The translations under genes and the position numbers were made by a program. Shown piece by piece: positions 54,298 through 61,950 of a stretch of 64,000 nucleotides of DNA. How positions within the stretch are numbered: the stretch's first letter is position 1; every line of letters starts with the position of its first letter. The stretch is taken from contig NZ_MKVA01000008.1 in the NCBI RefSeq assembly GCF_001899075.1, positions 186,001 through 250,000 on the forward strand. The letters are read 5' to 3'. This stretch comes from Devosia sp. 67-54. GTDB taxonomy: Bacteria; Pseudomonadota; Alphaproteobacteria; Rhizobiales; Devosiaceae. The notes under the pieces are model-generated. The model was not told the DNA's origin. It saw only the letters and a list, made by a program, of their open reading frames with translations, and did not search any database.

Positions 54298-56205
54298 AAA
54301 ATGATAGACGACCCGGCCGGTGATCAGCGTGAAGGGATAGTCCTCCGAGACCGGGTTGGGCTGTCGCCGCCACTGCACGGGCCGCAGGAACGCCTTGCCC
54401 TTGGGGTCGATGCGCTCGTAATCGGTGCGGGTACGGGGGGCGCCACTCAGCAAATCGTGGCCGTAGGTTTCGCAATAATCGATATCGGTCCCGAAATTCA
54501 GGTCCTCGTAGAGCCGTTCGCAGCCGCGCGGATGCTGCGCGTTGCACGGCCAGCGCACCGCGCCCATTTCGAGGATCAGCTCGTAGCTCATCCCCGAATA
54601 ATCGCACGGACGCCCCTGCGAGACCTTGCCCCATTCCTCGAAAGCCTGCCTGGGATCGGTGAACGGGATCAGCGGCGCGCCGTCGCGATCCGTGAAGCCC
54701 AGGCGCCGCGCGACCTCCACGACGATATCGAAGTCGCTGCGCGCCTCGCCCGGCGGTTCGACCGCCTGCAGCAGCAGGTTGACGCTGCGATCGGCATTGG
54801 TGATGCAGCCGGTCTTCTCGCCCCACATCGCGGCCGGAAAATAGATGTCCGCAAGGTCCACCGTCTCCGCGTCGATGAACGGATCCTGCACGACCATGAA
54901 CAGCTTGCGCATGATGCGTTCGGAACGGTTCTGGTCGGGGAGGCTGACCAAGGGGTTGGTGCCGATCACCCACATGAACTCGATCTCGCCGCGCTCGGCC
55001 GCCTCCATCATCGACATGATGTCGACCGGAACTTCGTGGCGGAAATGATCGTAGTCGAGGTTCCAGAGCGCGGCGAGATCGCGCATCTGCGCTTCGTTGT
55101 GCGGGTTGCGATAGGCGGGGTAGGAGCCACCCGCGCCGGCCTCGCGGTTGCACATCGCCGATGGCTGGCCGGCCATCAGCAGCGGCCCCGCGCCGGGCTT
55201 GCCGATGGCGCCCCGCAACAGGTGCACCGAGTTCACCAGTGACGACGAGGCGGTCGCTTCGACGCTCTGATAGAAGCCCTGCAACACGGTCGAGACGAAA
55301 CGCTCGGTGGTGCCGATCCATTCGGCGGCGGTTTCCAGATCGGCTTGGGGGATCGCACAGATCTTTGCGACACGCTCGGGCGGATAGTCACGGACCATCG
55401 CCTCCATCTCGGCAAAGCCGACCGTGTGCTCATCGATGAAATCGTGGTCGATCCAGTCCTTGCGGATCAACAGATGAATGATGCCGTTCATCAGCGCGAC
55501 ATTGGTGCCGGGCGCAAGCTGCAGGTGCAAATCAGCGCCTTGCCTTACAGTCGGTGACTTGCGTGGGTCGGCGACGATGATGCGGCCGCCATTCTTCTGC
55601 TTCGACGCCAGCATCCGTTCCCACAGGACGGTCTGCACTTCGGCGACGTTGTGGCCGTAGAGGCAGAGCAACTCTGCCTGGTCGATATCGGCGTAGGACG
55701 CGACCGGGCCATCGGTGCCGAAATTGGCCATCAGCCCGGTGGCGGATGTCGCCGTGCAGAGCCGCGTATTGCCGTCGATATTCGCGGATTGGAGCCCGCC
55801 GCGCCACAGCTTGCCCAGCGTATAGAGTTCCTCGATGGTAAGCTGGCCGGAATTGTAGCAGGCAAGATTGTTGTGACCTTGCGCCCAGGCGTCGCGAAAG
55901 CGCTCGACGAAGAAGTCCATTGCTTCCGCCCAGCTCGCTGGCTGCAACGGCTCGCCCTTCCGGCGGCGGATCATCGGCGTCGTGCCGCGGCGCTTCGAGT
56001 GGTTGGCCACCCAGGCATGCTCGCCCTTGGGGCCGAGATGGCCGAAATTGACCGGATGGCTAGCCTGTCCGCGGACCCCGACGATGCGGCCGTCCTTGAC
56101 CGCGATGTCGAGACCGCAGCCGTTCGAGCAAAGCAGGCATGCCGAATGGACCCATTCGTCGGGCTCGCCCTGGATAGCGAGATTGCTGTCAATTCTGGGT
56201 TGCAT
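54298..56205 (-). pseudogene. molybdopterin oxidoreductase (NapA/Fdh-like), 3' truncated
   Basis: The first 636 residues of a Mo-bisMGD enzyme. An N-terminal CLLCSNGC supplies three Fe-S cysteines. The usual fourth Cys is replaced in the segment GHLGPKGEHAW. The molybdenum-ligand Cys position is kept (NTRLCTATSATG). NADP-type pterin-binding stretches follow (RIIVADPRKSP; WVIGTNPLVSLPD). Homology stops after LITGRVVYHF, so most of the final molybdopterin dinucleotide-binding domain is missing. The frame then reads into antisense protease sequence to a stop at 54121. GGGAG upstream supports ATG 56205. Nitrate reductase and formate dehydrogenase are both possible parents. Confidence 0.82.
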
Positions 56206-56466
56206 CGCTGCGCTCCCTCGCTTCGACCAACGGCTCGCGCGTAATGCGCGGCATGACCGCCATGACGGGCTATTCGACGCCTCGATGGCGATAAATGCAA
56301 CGGGCACTCCCCGGACGATACTTCCGGGGCACCTGCCGGAAAAAACGGTGTCGAGAGGCGGTCGAGCGTGTCGAGTGCCAAAGCAAGGATCCAGATATCG
56401 GCCCCGCGGCATCCCATCCTTGAGCTCAATTAATGAACGACAGCGCCATCCGCGACCCAAAAGCCT

Positions 56467-56862
56467 CTAGCTGTTCATAAGATAGATGATGCGTCCCAGT
56501 GCGCCGAACAGCAGTGCAAACGCCGCTATGGCCTGGATGAAGAAGCCCGGATAGCGCTTCAACGGCGCGACGAGGTAGCCGACGAAATAGGCAATCCGTC
56601 CGACCAGCCACAAGGCGCCCAGAGCCGCTGCCCATTCCGGACTCCAGTAGATCGCGAACAGCCACATCGAAGGCAGGAAGACCGGCAACCACTCGATCGT
56701 GTTGGAATGGCCGCGGATGGCGCGCTCGAGCAGCGGATCGCCGGTCATGGTCGGCGCGAGGATGCCCGTTGTCCTGTGGGTCCTCGCGACGGTGAGTGCC
56801 ATGCCGAAGATCATGAGGCTGCAAAGCAGCGTCACGATGGCGACCAGATAATACTGCTCCAT
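56467..56862 (-). CDS. MAPEG-family membrane protein
   Basis: A 131-residue protein with four membrane segments of the MAPEG family (glutathione S-transferase/eicosanoid-related): LVAIVTLLCSLMIFGMALTV, GDPLLERAIRGHSNTIEWLP with the conserved Arg/Asn/Glu, and GRIAYFVGYLVAPLKRYPG. Bacterial members are poorly characterised. ATG 56862 is preferred over TTG 56910 because the first helix starts right there, although a good ribosome site is lacking. It follows the nucleoside phosphorylase-like gene on the same strand. Confidence 0.82.
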   Translation of the reverse strand: MEQYYLVAIVTLLCSLMIFGMALTVARTHRTTGILAPTMTGDPLLERAIRGHSNTIEWLPVFLPSMWLFAIYWSPEWAAALGALWLVGRIAYFVGYLVAPLKRYPGFFIQAIAAFALLFGALGRIIYLMNS

Positions 56863-56890
56863 ATCCGCATCCGCATCCGCCCCGCTCCAA

Positions 56891-57766
56891 TCAAATGCTA
56901 TCGCGTTCAAGCGGTGACGTGGAGGTCCACGCCCTCGCTGTGGCGGCGACGACCGCCAATGTTGCCGTCACACCATCGGCATCGCCCTTCTCGAAATCTC
57001 CTTCGGTCCGGGCCATGCTGTTGGTGACATGCGCGAAGCAGACCACCGATCTGTCTCTTGCCGTCGCGAAGGCATAGAGCGCGGCCGCTTCCATCTCGAC
57101 GGCAACCACCCCCTTGGCGCGCGCTGCCTCGATCGCGGTTTCGGTTTCGCGATAGGGCGCGTCGGTCGTCCAGGTAGCGCCCCGGTGAACGACCACGTCG
57201 CAATGTTCCGGAAGAGCTCTCTCGACGTCCGCAAGCAGGTTCGCGCTCGGCGCCTCCGAAAAGGTCGATGGCGGCAGATAGTGGTAGCTCGTGCCCTCGT
57301 CGCGCAATGCACGGTCGATCAATACGAAGTAGGGCGTGGGCCCGCTGTCGGCGATCAGCCCGGCAGAGGTAACGCTGACGAGCAACTTGCAGCCTGAGGC
57401 GAAGAGCTGCTCGGCGACGAGCACGGCGAAGGAAGCGCCCACGGCGCAGCCGACGATTCCGACTTCGCCGATCCCTTCAAGATCGAAGGTCAGAAGCTCG
57501 GTGTGATAGCAGGCCCAGCCGCCATGAAGCTGTCCACGACCCGTCCGCTTCAAGTGGCGAACGACATCGCCGTCGGGATCCAGAATACAGATGTCGGGAA
57601 CCGGCGACATCGGCAGGCTTTTCTGCCGGCGCGCCTCACGCAGAAGTGCTTCCGGCCGGAACGCGGACGGCGCGGAATAGTCCTTGGCCTGCAGGATCGG
57701 CGATCTTTGGTCTTGTCGTCCTGAAGCCGTTTCCTCTTCTGCTCCGGACGCTGTCTGCCGGCTCAT
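56891..57766 (-). CDS. nucleoside phosphorylase (PNP/UDP family)-like protein
   Basis: A 291-residue protein. The first ~55 residues are a polar extension. Then comes a PNP_UDP_1 fold: GEVGIVGCAVGASFAVLVAEQLF, LLVSVTSAGLIADSG and the ribose/base-contact helix VVAVEMEAAALYAFA. This points to phosphorolysis of a nucleoside (possibly uridine or purine type). It overlaps the ArsR-rhodanese stop by four bases (ATGA), so it is in the same operon as the regulator. Confidence 0.82.
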   Translation of the reverse strand: MSRQTASGAEEETASGRQDQRSPILQAKDYSAPSAFRPEALLREARRQKSLPMSPVPDICILDPDGDVVRHLKRTGRGQLHGGWACYHTELLTFDLEGIGEVGIVGCAVGASFAVLVAEQLFASGCKLLVSVTSAGLIADSGPTPYFVLIDRALRDEGTSYHYLPPSTFSEAPSANLLADVERALPEHCDVVVHRGATWTTDAPYRETETAIEAARAKGVVAVEMEAAALYAFATARDRSVVCFAHVTNSMARTEGDFEKGDADGVTATLAVVAATARAWTSTSPLERDSI

Positions 57767-58431
57767 GCGCCGGCCTCGATGTCCAGTCCGGCCGCCTTCC
57801 ACTCCGGGAACCCGTCCTCGAGCCTGCGAACCTTGTAGCCCTTGGCGCGCAGGCTCGACACCGCGTCCACGGACAGGACGCAATATGGGCCGCGGCAATA
57901 GGCGATGATCTCCTGATCCCTCGGCAATTCCGACAGCCGCTGTTCCAACTCGGTGAGCGGCAGATTCAACGCGCCAGGCAGATGGCCGAGCGCGAATTCA
58001 TCCTCGGGTCGTACGTCGAGCAGCGTCACCATGCCGTCGCGCAAGGACGCGAGGAGCTCGTTCCGGGTCACCGGAGCCAAAGCGTCGCGGGCCCCGAAAT
58101 AGTCGTTCATCATCTGGCGCACCTCGGCGACGTTCCGTTCGCCGACGCAACCCAGCGCCTTGAGCAGGGCCACGACTTCGGTCTCCCCGGACAGGCTGTA
58201 GAGAATGCGCTTGCCCTGGCGCTCCGTCTCGACCAGCCGCGCGCGGCGCAGGATCTGCAGATGGCGCGAGGCGTTGGCGAAACTCAGGCCGGCTCGCTCG
58301 GCAAGCTCTTCCACGCTGCGCTGGCCCTGCGCCAGATGCTCCAGCAGTTCCAGCCGGTGGGCATGGCCGATGGCCTGCGCGACCTCGGCGAGACCGGAAT
58401 AGATCGCCTGTTTCGGACCAGTGGTTGACAC
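57763..58431 (-). CDS. ArsR-family regulator fused to a rhodanese domain
   Basis: A 222-residue fusion. Residues ~10-90 are an ArsR winged helix (HRLELLEHLAQGQRSVEELA; FANASRHLQILRRARLV). Residues ~125-215 are a rhodanese domain with the active loop CRGPYC (C179-C184). Known relatives are thought to sense reactive sulfur or thiols through the rhodanese cysteines. GTG 58431 is chosen because GGGAG sits 6 bases upstream; ATG 58455 lies within the operator. It is divergent from DsrE across an inverted repeat. Confidence 0.9.
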   Translation of the reverse strand: MSTTGPKQAIYSGLAEVAQAIGHAHRLELLEHLAQGQRSVEELAERAGLSFANASRHLQILRRARLVETERQGKRILYSLSGETEVVALLKALGCVGERNVAEVRQMMNDYFGARDALAPVTRNELLASLRDGMVTLLDVRPEDEFALGHLPGALNLPLTELEQRLSELPRDQEIIAYCRGPYCVLSVDAVSSLRAKGYKVRRLEDGFPEWKAAGLDIEAGA

Positions 58432-58448
58432 GGGCGCTCCCTTTATTG

Positions 58449-58470
58449 CAATCATTCAGCAGAGTGATTG
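58449..58470. promoter_or_regulatory. ArsR-type operator between divergent genes
   Basis: CAATCA-N10-TGATTG is a perfect 6-bp inverted repeat with a 10-base spacer, centred between the ArsR-rhodanese start and the DsrE gene. Spacing fits two winged-helix half-sites. It probably controls both directions. Confidence 0.6.
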
Positions 58471-58512
58471 AATGTAGCTAGCACGATGCCGCCTAAGGAA
58501 CAAGCCGCGCCC

Positions 58513-58866
58513 ATGAAAACCCTGCTCATCCTCAACGACCCTCCCTACGGCACCGAGCGTTGCTACAACGCCCTGCGGCTGGCGAGTGCGCTCCTCAAGG
58601 CCGACTCCGCCAACCATATCACCGTATTCCTGATGGCCGACGCGGTCGTGGCCGCCAAGTCCGGCCAGAAGACACCGGAAGGCTACTACAACATGGAGCG
58701 CATGCTGAAGCGGGTGCTCGCCGGCAAAGGCGAGGTGCTGCTGTGTGGCACCTGCATGGACGCGCGTGGCCTTGCCGACAGCGACATGATGGAGGGCGCC
58801 CGCCGCAGCACCATGGACGAGCTCGCCGCCGCCACCATCGCGGCGGACAAGGTATTGGTGTTCTGA
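58513..58866 (+). CDS. DsrE/DsrF-like sulfur-relay family protein
   Basis: A 117-residue DsrE-fold protein: MKTLLILNDPPYGTERCYNA, ITVFLMADAVVAAKSGQKTP, VLLCGTCMDARGL. Cys residues in CGTCMDARG sit where DsrE-type carriers have their persulfide cysteine. Start MKTLLIL is chosen over ATG 58486 because the fold begins there. Its stop overlaps the MFS start (TGATG). Confidence 0.87.
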   Translation: MKTLLILNDPPYGTERCYNALRLASALLKADSANHITVFLMADAVVAAKSGQKTPEGYYNMERMLKRVLAGKGEVLLCGTCMDARGLADSDMMEGARRSTMDELAAATIAADKVLVF

Positions 58867-60062
58867 TGCAGCGCCGCGCCATGCACTTTCAGGTCTTCCT
58901 GCTCGCCAGCGCCCAGGCGCTGTTCCAGACCGCCTCGGTTCTCGTCATGACGGTCGGCGGGCTGGCCGGCAGCCAGATCGCGCCGCCCGAGCTGGCGACG
59001 ATGCCGATCGCCGCGATGTTCCTCGGCACGGCGGCGATGACCTTCCCCGCCTCGATGTGGATGGCCAGGGCGGGACGACGGGCCGGCTTCATCGCCGGAG
59101 CGCTGCTCGGTGTCGGCGGCGGGCTGATCGCCGCCATCGGCATCTGGCTCTCGAACCTGGCGCTATTGTCGCTCGGCACCTTCCTTGTCGGGGCCTACCA
59201 GGCATTCGCGCAGTTCTATCGCTTCGCCGCCAGCGAGGTCGCCGATGAGGCCTTTCGGCCCCGCGCCATCTCGTTGGTACTGGCCGGTGGCGTCGTCGCG
59301 GCTCTTGCCGGGCCGATGCTCGGCCGGCTTGGCGGCCCGCTTGTGCAACCGGAATATATCGGCTCGTTCCTGTTGCTGGCGCTGGTCTCGATGCTCGGCG
59401 CGGGCATCATGCTGCCGCTGCAGGTTCCGGCCCCCAAAGTGGATTCCGGTGAAGCGGCGCTGGGCCGACCCTTGCGGACCGTTGTGGCCCAGCCCGCTTA
59501 CCTGGTCGCCCTGTTCGGCGCGGCGACCGGCTACGGCATCATGATCCTGGCGATGACGGCAACCCCGCTCGCCATGGTCCATCACCATCATGACCTTGCG
59601 ACCGCCGCGACGGTGATCCAGCTCCACGTGCTGGGCATGTTCCTGCCGTCCTTCTTCACCGGCTCGCTGATCGCTCGGTTCGGGGTTCTGCGCATCATGC
59701 TGGCCGGTGTCCTCATCCTTGCGGGGCACGTGCTGATGACGCTGACAGGCACCGGTTTCGGCTCCTTCGCCGGCGCGCTCGTCCTGCTCGGGGTCGGCTG
59801 GAACTTCCTCTATGTCGGCGGCACGACGTTGCTGACCACGACCTACACCGCCGCCGAAAAGGGCCGCGCCCAGGCCACCAACGACATGACCGTCTTCGTC
59901 GTCGGTCTCGCCTGTTCCTTCGGGGCAGCGGCGCTCCTCCAGACCCTCGGCTGGCAGATGCTCAACCTGATCCTGCTGCCCTGGCTCGCCCTCGCGGCAC
60001 TGGCGCTGCTGTGGCTGGGCTGGAAGCAGCGCCGTCAACCAGCTCCGGCGTCGGTTGGTTGA
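58866..60062 (+). CDS. MFS transporter, paralogue of the 42456-43667 protein
   Basis: A 398-residue 12-segment permease. The loop MARAGRRAGFIAG is the MFS motif-A analogue. VGAYQAFAQFYRFAASEVAD, LHVLGMFLPSFFTGSLIARF and LLGVGWNFLYVGGTTLLTT align with the chromosomal paralogue. Substrate unknown. Co-transcribed with DsrE and followed 14 bases later by the deacylase gene. In this cluster it might export or import a sulfur- or selenium-containing ion (inference only). Confidence 0.88.
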   Translation: MQRRAMHFQVFLLASAQALFQTASVLVMTVGGLAGSQIAPPELATMPIAAMFLGTAAMTFPASMWMARAGRRAGFIAGALLGVGGGLIAAIGIWLSNLALLSLGTFLVGAYQAFAQFYRFAASEVADEAFRPRAISLVLAGGVVAALAGPMLGRLGGPLVQPEYIGSFLLLALVSMLGAGIMLPLQVPAPKVDSGEAALGRPLRTVVAQPAYLVALFGAATGYGIMILAMTATPLAMVHHHHDLATAATVIQLHVLGMFLPSFFTGSLIARFGVLRIMLAGVLILAGHVLMTLTGTGFGSFAGALVLLGVGWNFLYVGGTTLLTTTYTAAEKGRAQATNDMTVFVVGLACSFGAAALLQTLGWQMLNLILLPWLALAALALLWLGWKQRRQPAPASVG

Positions 60063-60076
60063 TGGGAGCTGCGCAA

Positions 60077-60604
60077 ATGACCGAAGCAACTCTATCCGCC
60101 GAGCGGACCGCGCAGGCTCGCACCCGGTTGTTCGACAGGCTGACCTCGCTCGGCATTGCCGCGCCGATCGTTCCTTATCCCGTCCATGAGACCGTGGAGG
60201 AGGGCAAACGCCTGCGCGGCGAGATGGCCGGCACCTTCACCAAGAACCTCCTGCTCAAGGACAAGAAGGGACGACTGTTCCTGTTCTCGATCCATGAGGA
60301 TCGTGCGCTTGATCTCAAGACCTTGCACCAGCGCATCGGGGCGAATGGCCGTCTTGGTTTCGCACCGGCCGAACGCATGATCGAGCTATTGGGTGTGCAG
60401 CCCGGCGCATTGACCCCGCTGGGTCTCATCAACGACAGCGCCGGCACGGTCACGGCGGTGATCGACGCATCTTTGCTGGAGGCCGAGCAGGTCAACTTCC
60501 ATCCGCTGGTCCAGGAGGAGAGCGTCGGTCTTACCCCTGCTGATCTACTTTCCTTTGTCCGTTCCTGCGATCGCGAGCCATTGCTGGTCTACTTCGCTGA
60601 GTGA
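60077..60604 (+). CDS. ProX/YbaK-like aminoacyl-tRNA deacylase-associated protein
   Basis: A 175-residue protein of the YbaK/ProX editing-domain family: VPYPVHETVEEGKRLRGEMA, GTFTKNLLLKDKKGRLFLF, LGVQPGALTPLGLINDS and VNFHPLVQEESVGL. Family members hydrolyse misacylated tRNAs such as Ala-tRNA(Pro) in trans. GGGAG precedes ATG 60077. It is the last gene of the DsrE-MFS transcript unit. Confidence 0.87.
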   Translation: MTEATLSAERTAQARTRLFDRLTSLGIAAPIVPYPVHETVEEGKRLRGEMAGTFTKNLLLKDKKGRLFLFSIHEDRALDLKTLHQRIGANGRLGFAPAERMIELLGVQPGALTPLGLINDSAGTVTAVIDASLLEAEQVNFHPLVQEESVGLTPADLLSFVRSCDREPLLVYFAE

Positions 60605-60617
60605 CGGATCACAGCTC

Positions 60618-60770
60618 TTGTGGGCGCTCGCTGGTTTCCCCGAGCCGAAGCCGTTCCGTGACGACCATCGCCTCGTCACAGACGCCTGGAAAGACCAGCT
60701 CCGCGATGCCATGCGACGAGCGAGGCCAAGTTGGGTCCTCTATGGGAATGACATCTATGAATGGCGATAG
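60618..60770 (+). pseudogene. unidentified C-terminal protein fragment
   Basis: A protein-like run (PEPKPFRDDHRLVTDAWKDQ, then MRRARPSWVLYGNDIYEWR) ends at TAG. It has no convincing start and no family I recognise, so it looks like the tail of a gene whose front is gone. Confidence 0.35.
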
Positions 60771-60870
60771 CCTACGGCAGTCAAGCTCGCGGGCATCCCA
60801 CTGAGGGCAGCGATAGCGACTCGCGGTGATTCTGAAGAAGGGGCGACGACCGACGATCCGTCAGCGATAA

Positions 60871-61017
60871 TCTTCCGACCTATCCTACGAAGCCCTGTTG
60901 GACACGGGTGATGATGTCCGAGTCATAGCCCTCTCGCGGCAGCAGTGGGACGATCCCCACACCTTCACCAACCTGCAGCTGATCCACCAGATGCGCCGCG
61001 AGGGGCGTGTCATCTGA
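60871..61017 (+). pseudogene. nucleotidyltransferase (MNT-type) C-terminal remnant
   Basis: Reads SSDLSYEALLDTGDDVRVIA, then LSRQQWDDPHTFTNLQLIHQ and MRREGRVI before TGA. The W-x-x-P-x-x-x-x-N...I-x-x-x-R-R-x-G pattern is the usual end of small MNT-domain nucleotidyltransferases (antitoxins of HEPN-MNT pairs). The catalytic GSxxxG...DxD half is absent. Confidence 0.5.
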
Positions 61018-61126
61018 CCCTGGCGGTCGCCGGCCTGCAGGAGGCCGAGCCCGACGTTCAGGCCGAGACAATCATCCTCAGAGGATGATTTCGCTGACTT
61101 CGATATGAAGATGGCGAATTGCCCGC

Positions 61127-61288
61127 ATGAACATCAGCCGCTTCGATCCGCGCAAGCGTAGGGCGCCACCGCCGGCGCGATATCGCCTTTGGCTTCCATT
61201 GCACCCTTGCGACGCACCGGCCAACGAGTTGTTGGCTGACGGTGAACGCGTAATGTTCATTTCCGGCGGACCGCGGCTTGTCGCCTGA
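61127..61288 (+). CDS. possible small protein
   Basis: A 53-residue frame (MNISRFDPRKRRAPPPARYR to MFISGGPRLVA) with smooth composition but no recognised family and no strong ribosome site. It may be real or a remnant. Confidence 0.25.
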   Translation: MNISRFDPRKRRAPPPARYRLWLPLHPCDAPANELLADGERVMFISGGPRLVA

Positions 61289-61335
61289 GACAAGGCGCCC
61301 GTGGCTGAACGACGTCTCCTTAGGGAACGGCGTCG

Positions 61336-61949
61336 TCAATCATGTCGTGCTCTGCTCTTTCCGGCGGCCAACAGCAGCCCCAACGTAGCGCCGAGGACGG
61401 TGGCGATGCCGTGTATGTCCCTGAGCGCCAGCAGCAGGAGCGCGGCGGCGATGCCCGCAAGGCCGAGCAACTGGACGGCGCGGCGATCGTGGAGCAGCGC
61501 GCGGGCGAAGATGCTGCCGGCCAGTGCAAAGCAGGCGACAGAATTACCGGCGCCGATCGGCTGCCACCATGCGGCGAGAAGCTGCGTCAGCATGCCACTA
61601 CCGAAATAGATCGCGAGCCAGCGCGGTCGCGACCAGAGCTGCTCGCCATCGCCCCGACCAGCGCCAGGGCAGCGAGGTTGAACGCGCCCCCGGCGAGGCC
61701 GCCATCCTGCACGAACAGCGCCGTGCCAAGCCGTTAGAGCTGGCCCCCGGCGGTCGCACCGAGATCGCGGCGGAGCAGTTCGAGCGTCGGCGGCCAGATG
61801 AGCTGCACCGCAAGCCCCACAGCAACGGCGACGAACACGGCGATGGTCGCGAGCGGTAGCCGGCGCGCGGTTCGGTTGGCGAGCAGCCGTCCGCAGGCGA
61901 CGGCAACGGTCAGCACGAAAATGAGGATGGGCGGAAGATAGGGCTCCAT
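61336..61949 (-). pseudogene. rhomboid-like membrane protein, broken by stop and frameshift
   Basis: Three pieces, read in order, form one membrane protein. 61734-61949 encodes LPPILIFVLTVAVACGRLLA and two helices and ends at TAA. The same frame continues RLGTALFVQDGGLAGGAFNL, AALALVGAM to about 61640. The other frame then resumes WLAIYFGSGMLTQLLAAWWQ, PIGAGNSVACFALAGSIFA to 61336. The order LFVQ..FNL..GxGNS..GLAG is that of rhomboid-type intramembrane proteases. One in-frame TAA (61734) and one shift (about 61630-61655) inactivate it. It follows the monooxygenase by one base. Confidence 0.65.
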
Positions 61950-61950
61950 C

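Larger units (their letters stand above)
60605..61335. other. 731-base decayed region at the right edge of the island
   Basis: No full-length gene is supported. It contains two protein-like fragments without starts (60618-60770 and 60871-61017) and one short possible gene (61127-61288). This texture of broken frames suits the edge of an island that has lost parts. Confidence 0.5.

Noticed and set aside
54285-54306. Resemblance of TATCATTTTC...CACC on the minus strand to Tn402/Tn5053 terminal repeats
   Set aside because: The TATCATTTT part is explained by the conserved VVYHF codons of the molybdoenzyme, and the remaining match is short.
57646-58428. Plus-strand frame opposite the ArsR-rhodanese gene
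   Set aside because: Antisense shadow; the minus frame has intact winged-helix and rhodanese motifs.
45060-61118. Loose similarity between 45067-45093 and 61089-61114 (TTTCGCT...TATGAA..AGATG) as island-flanking repeats
   Set aside because: It needs several gaps and mismatches and is near what chance allows; not reported as direct repeats.
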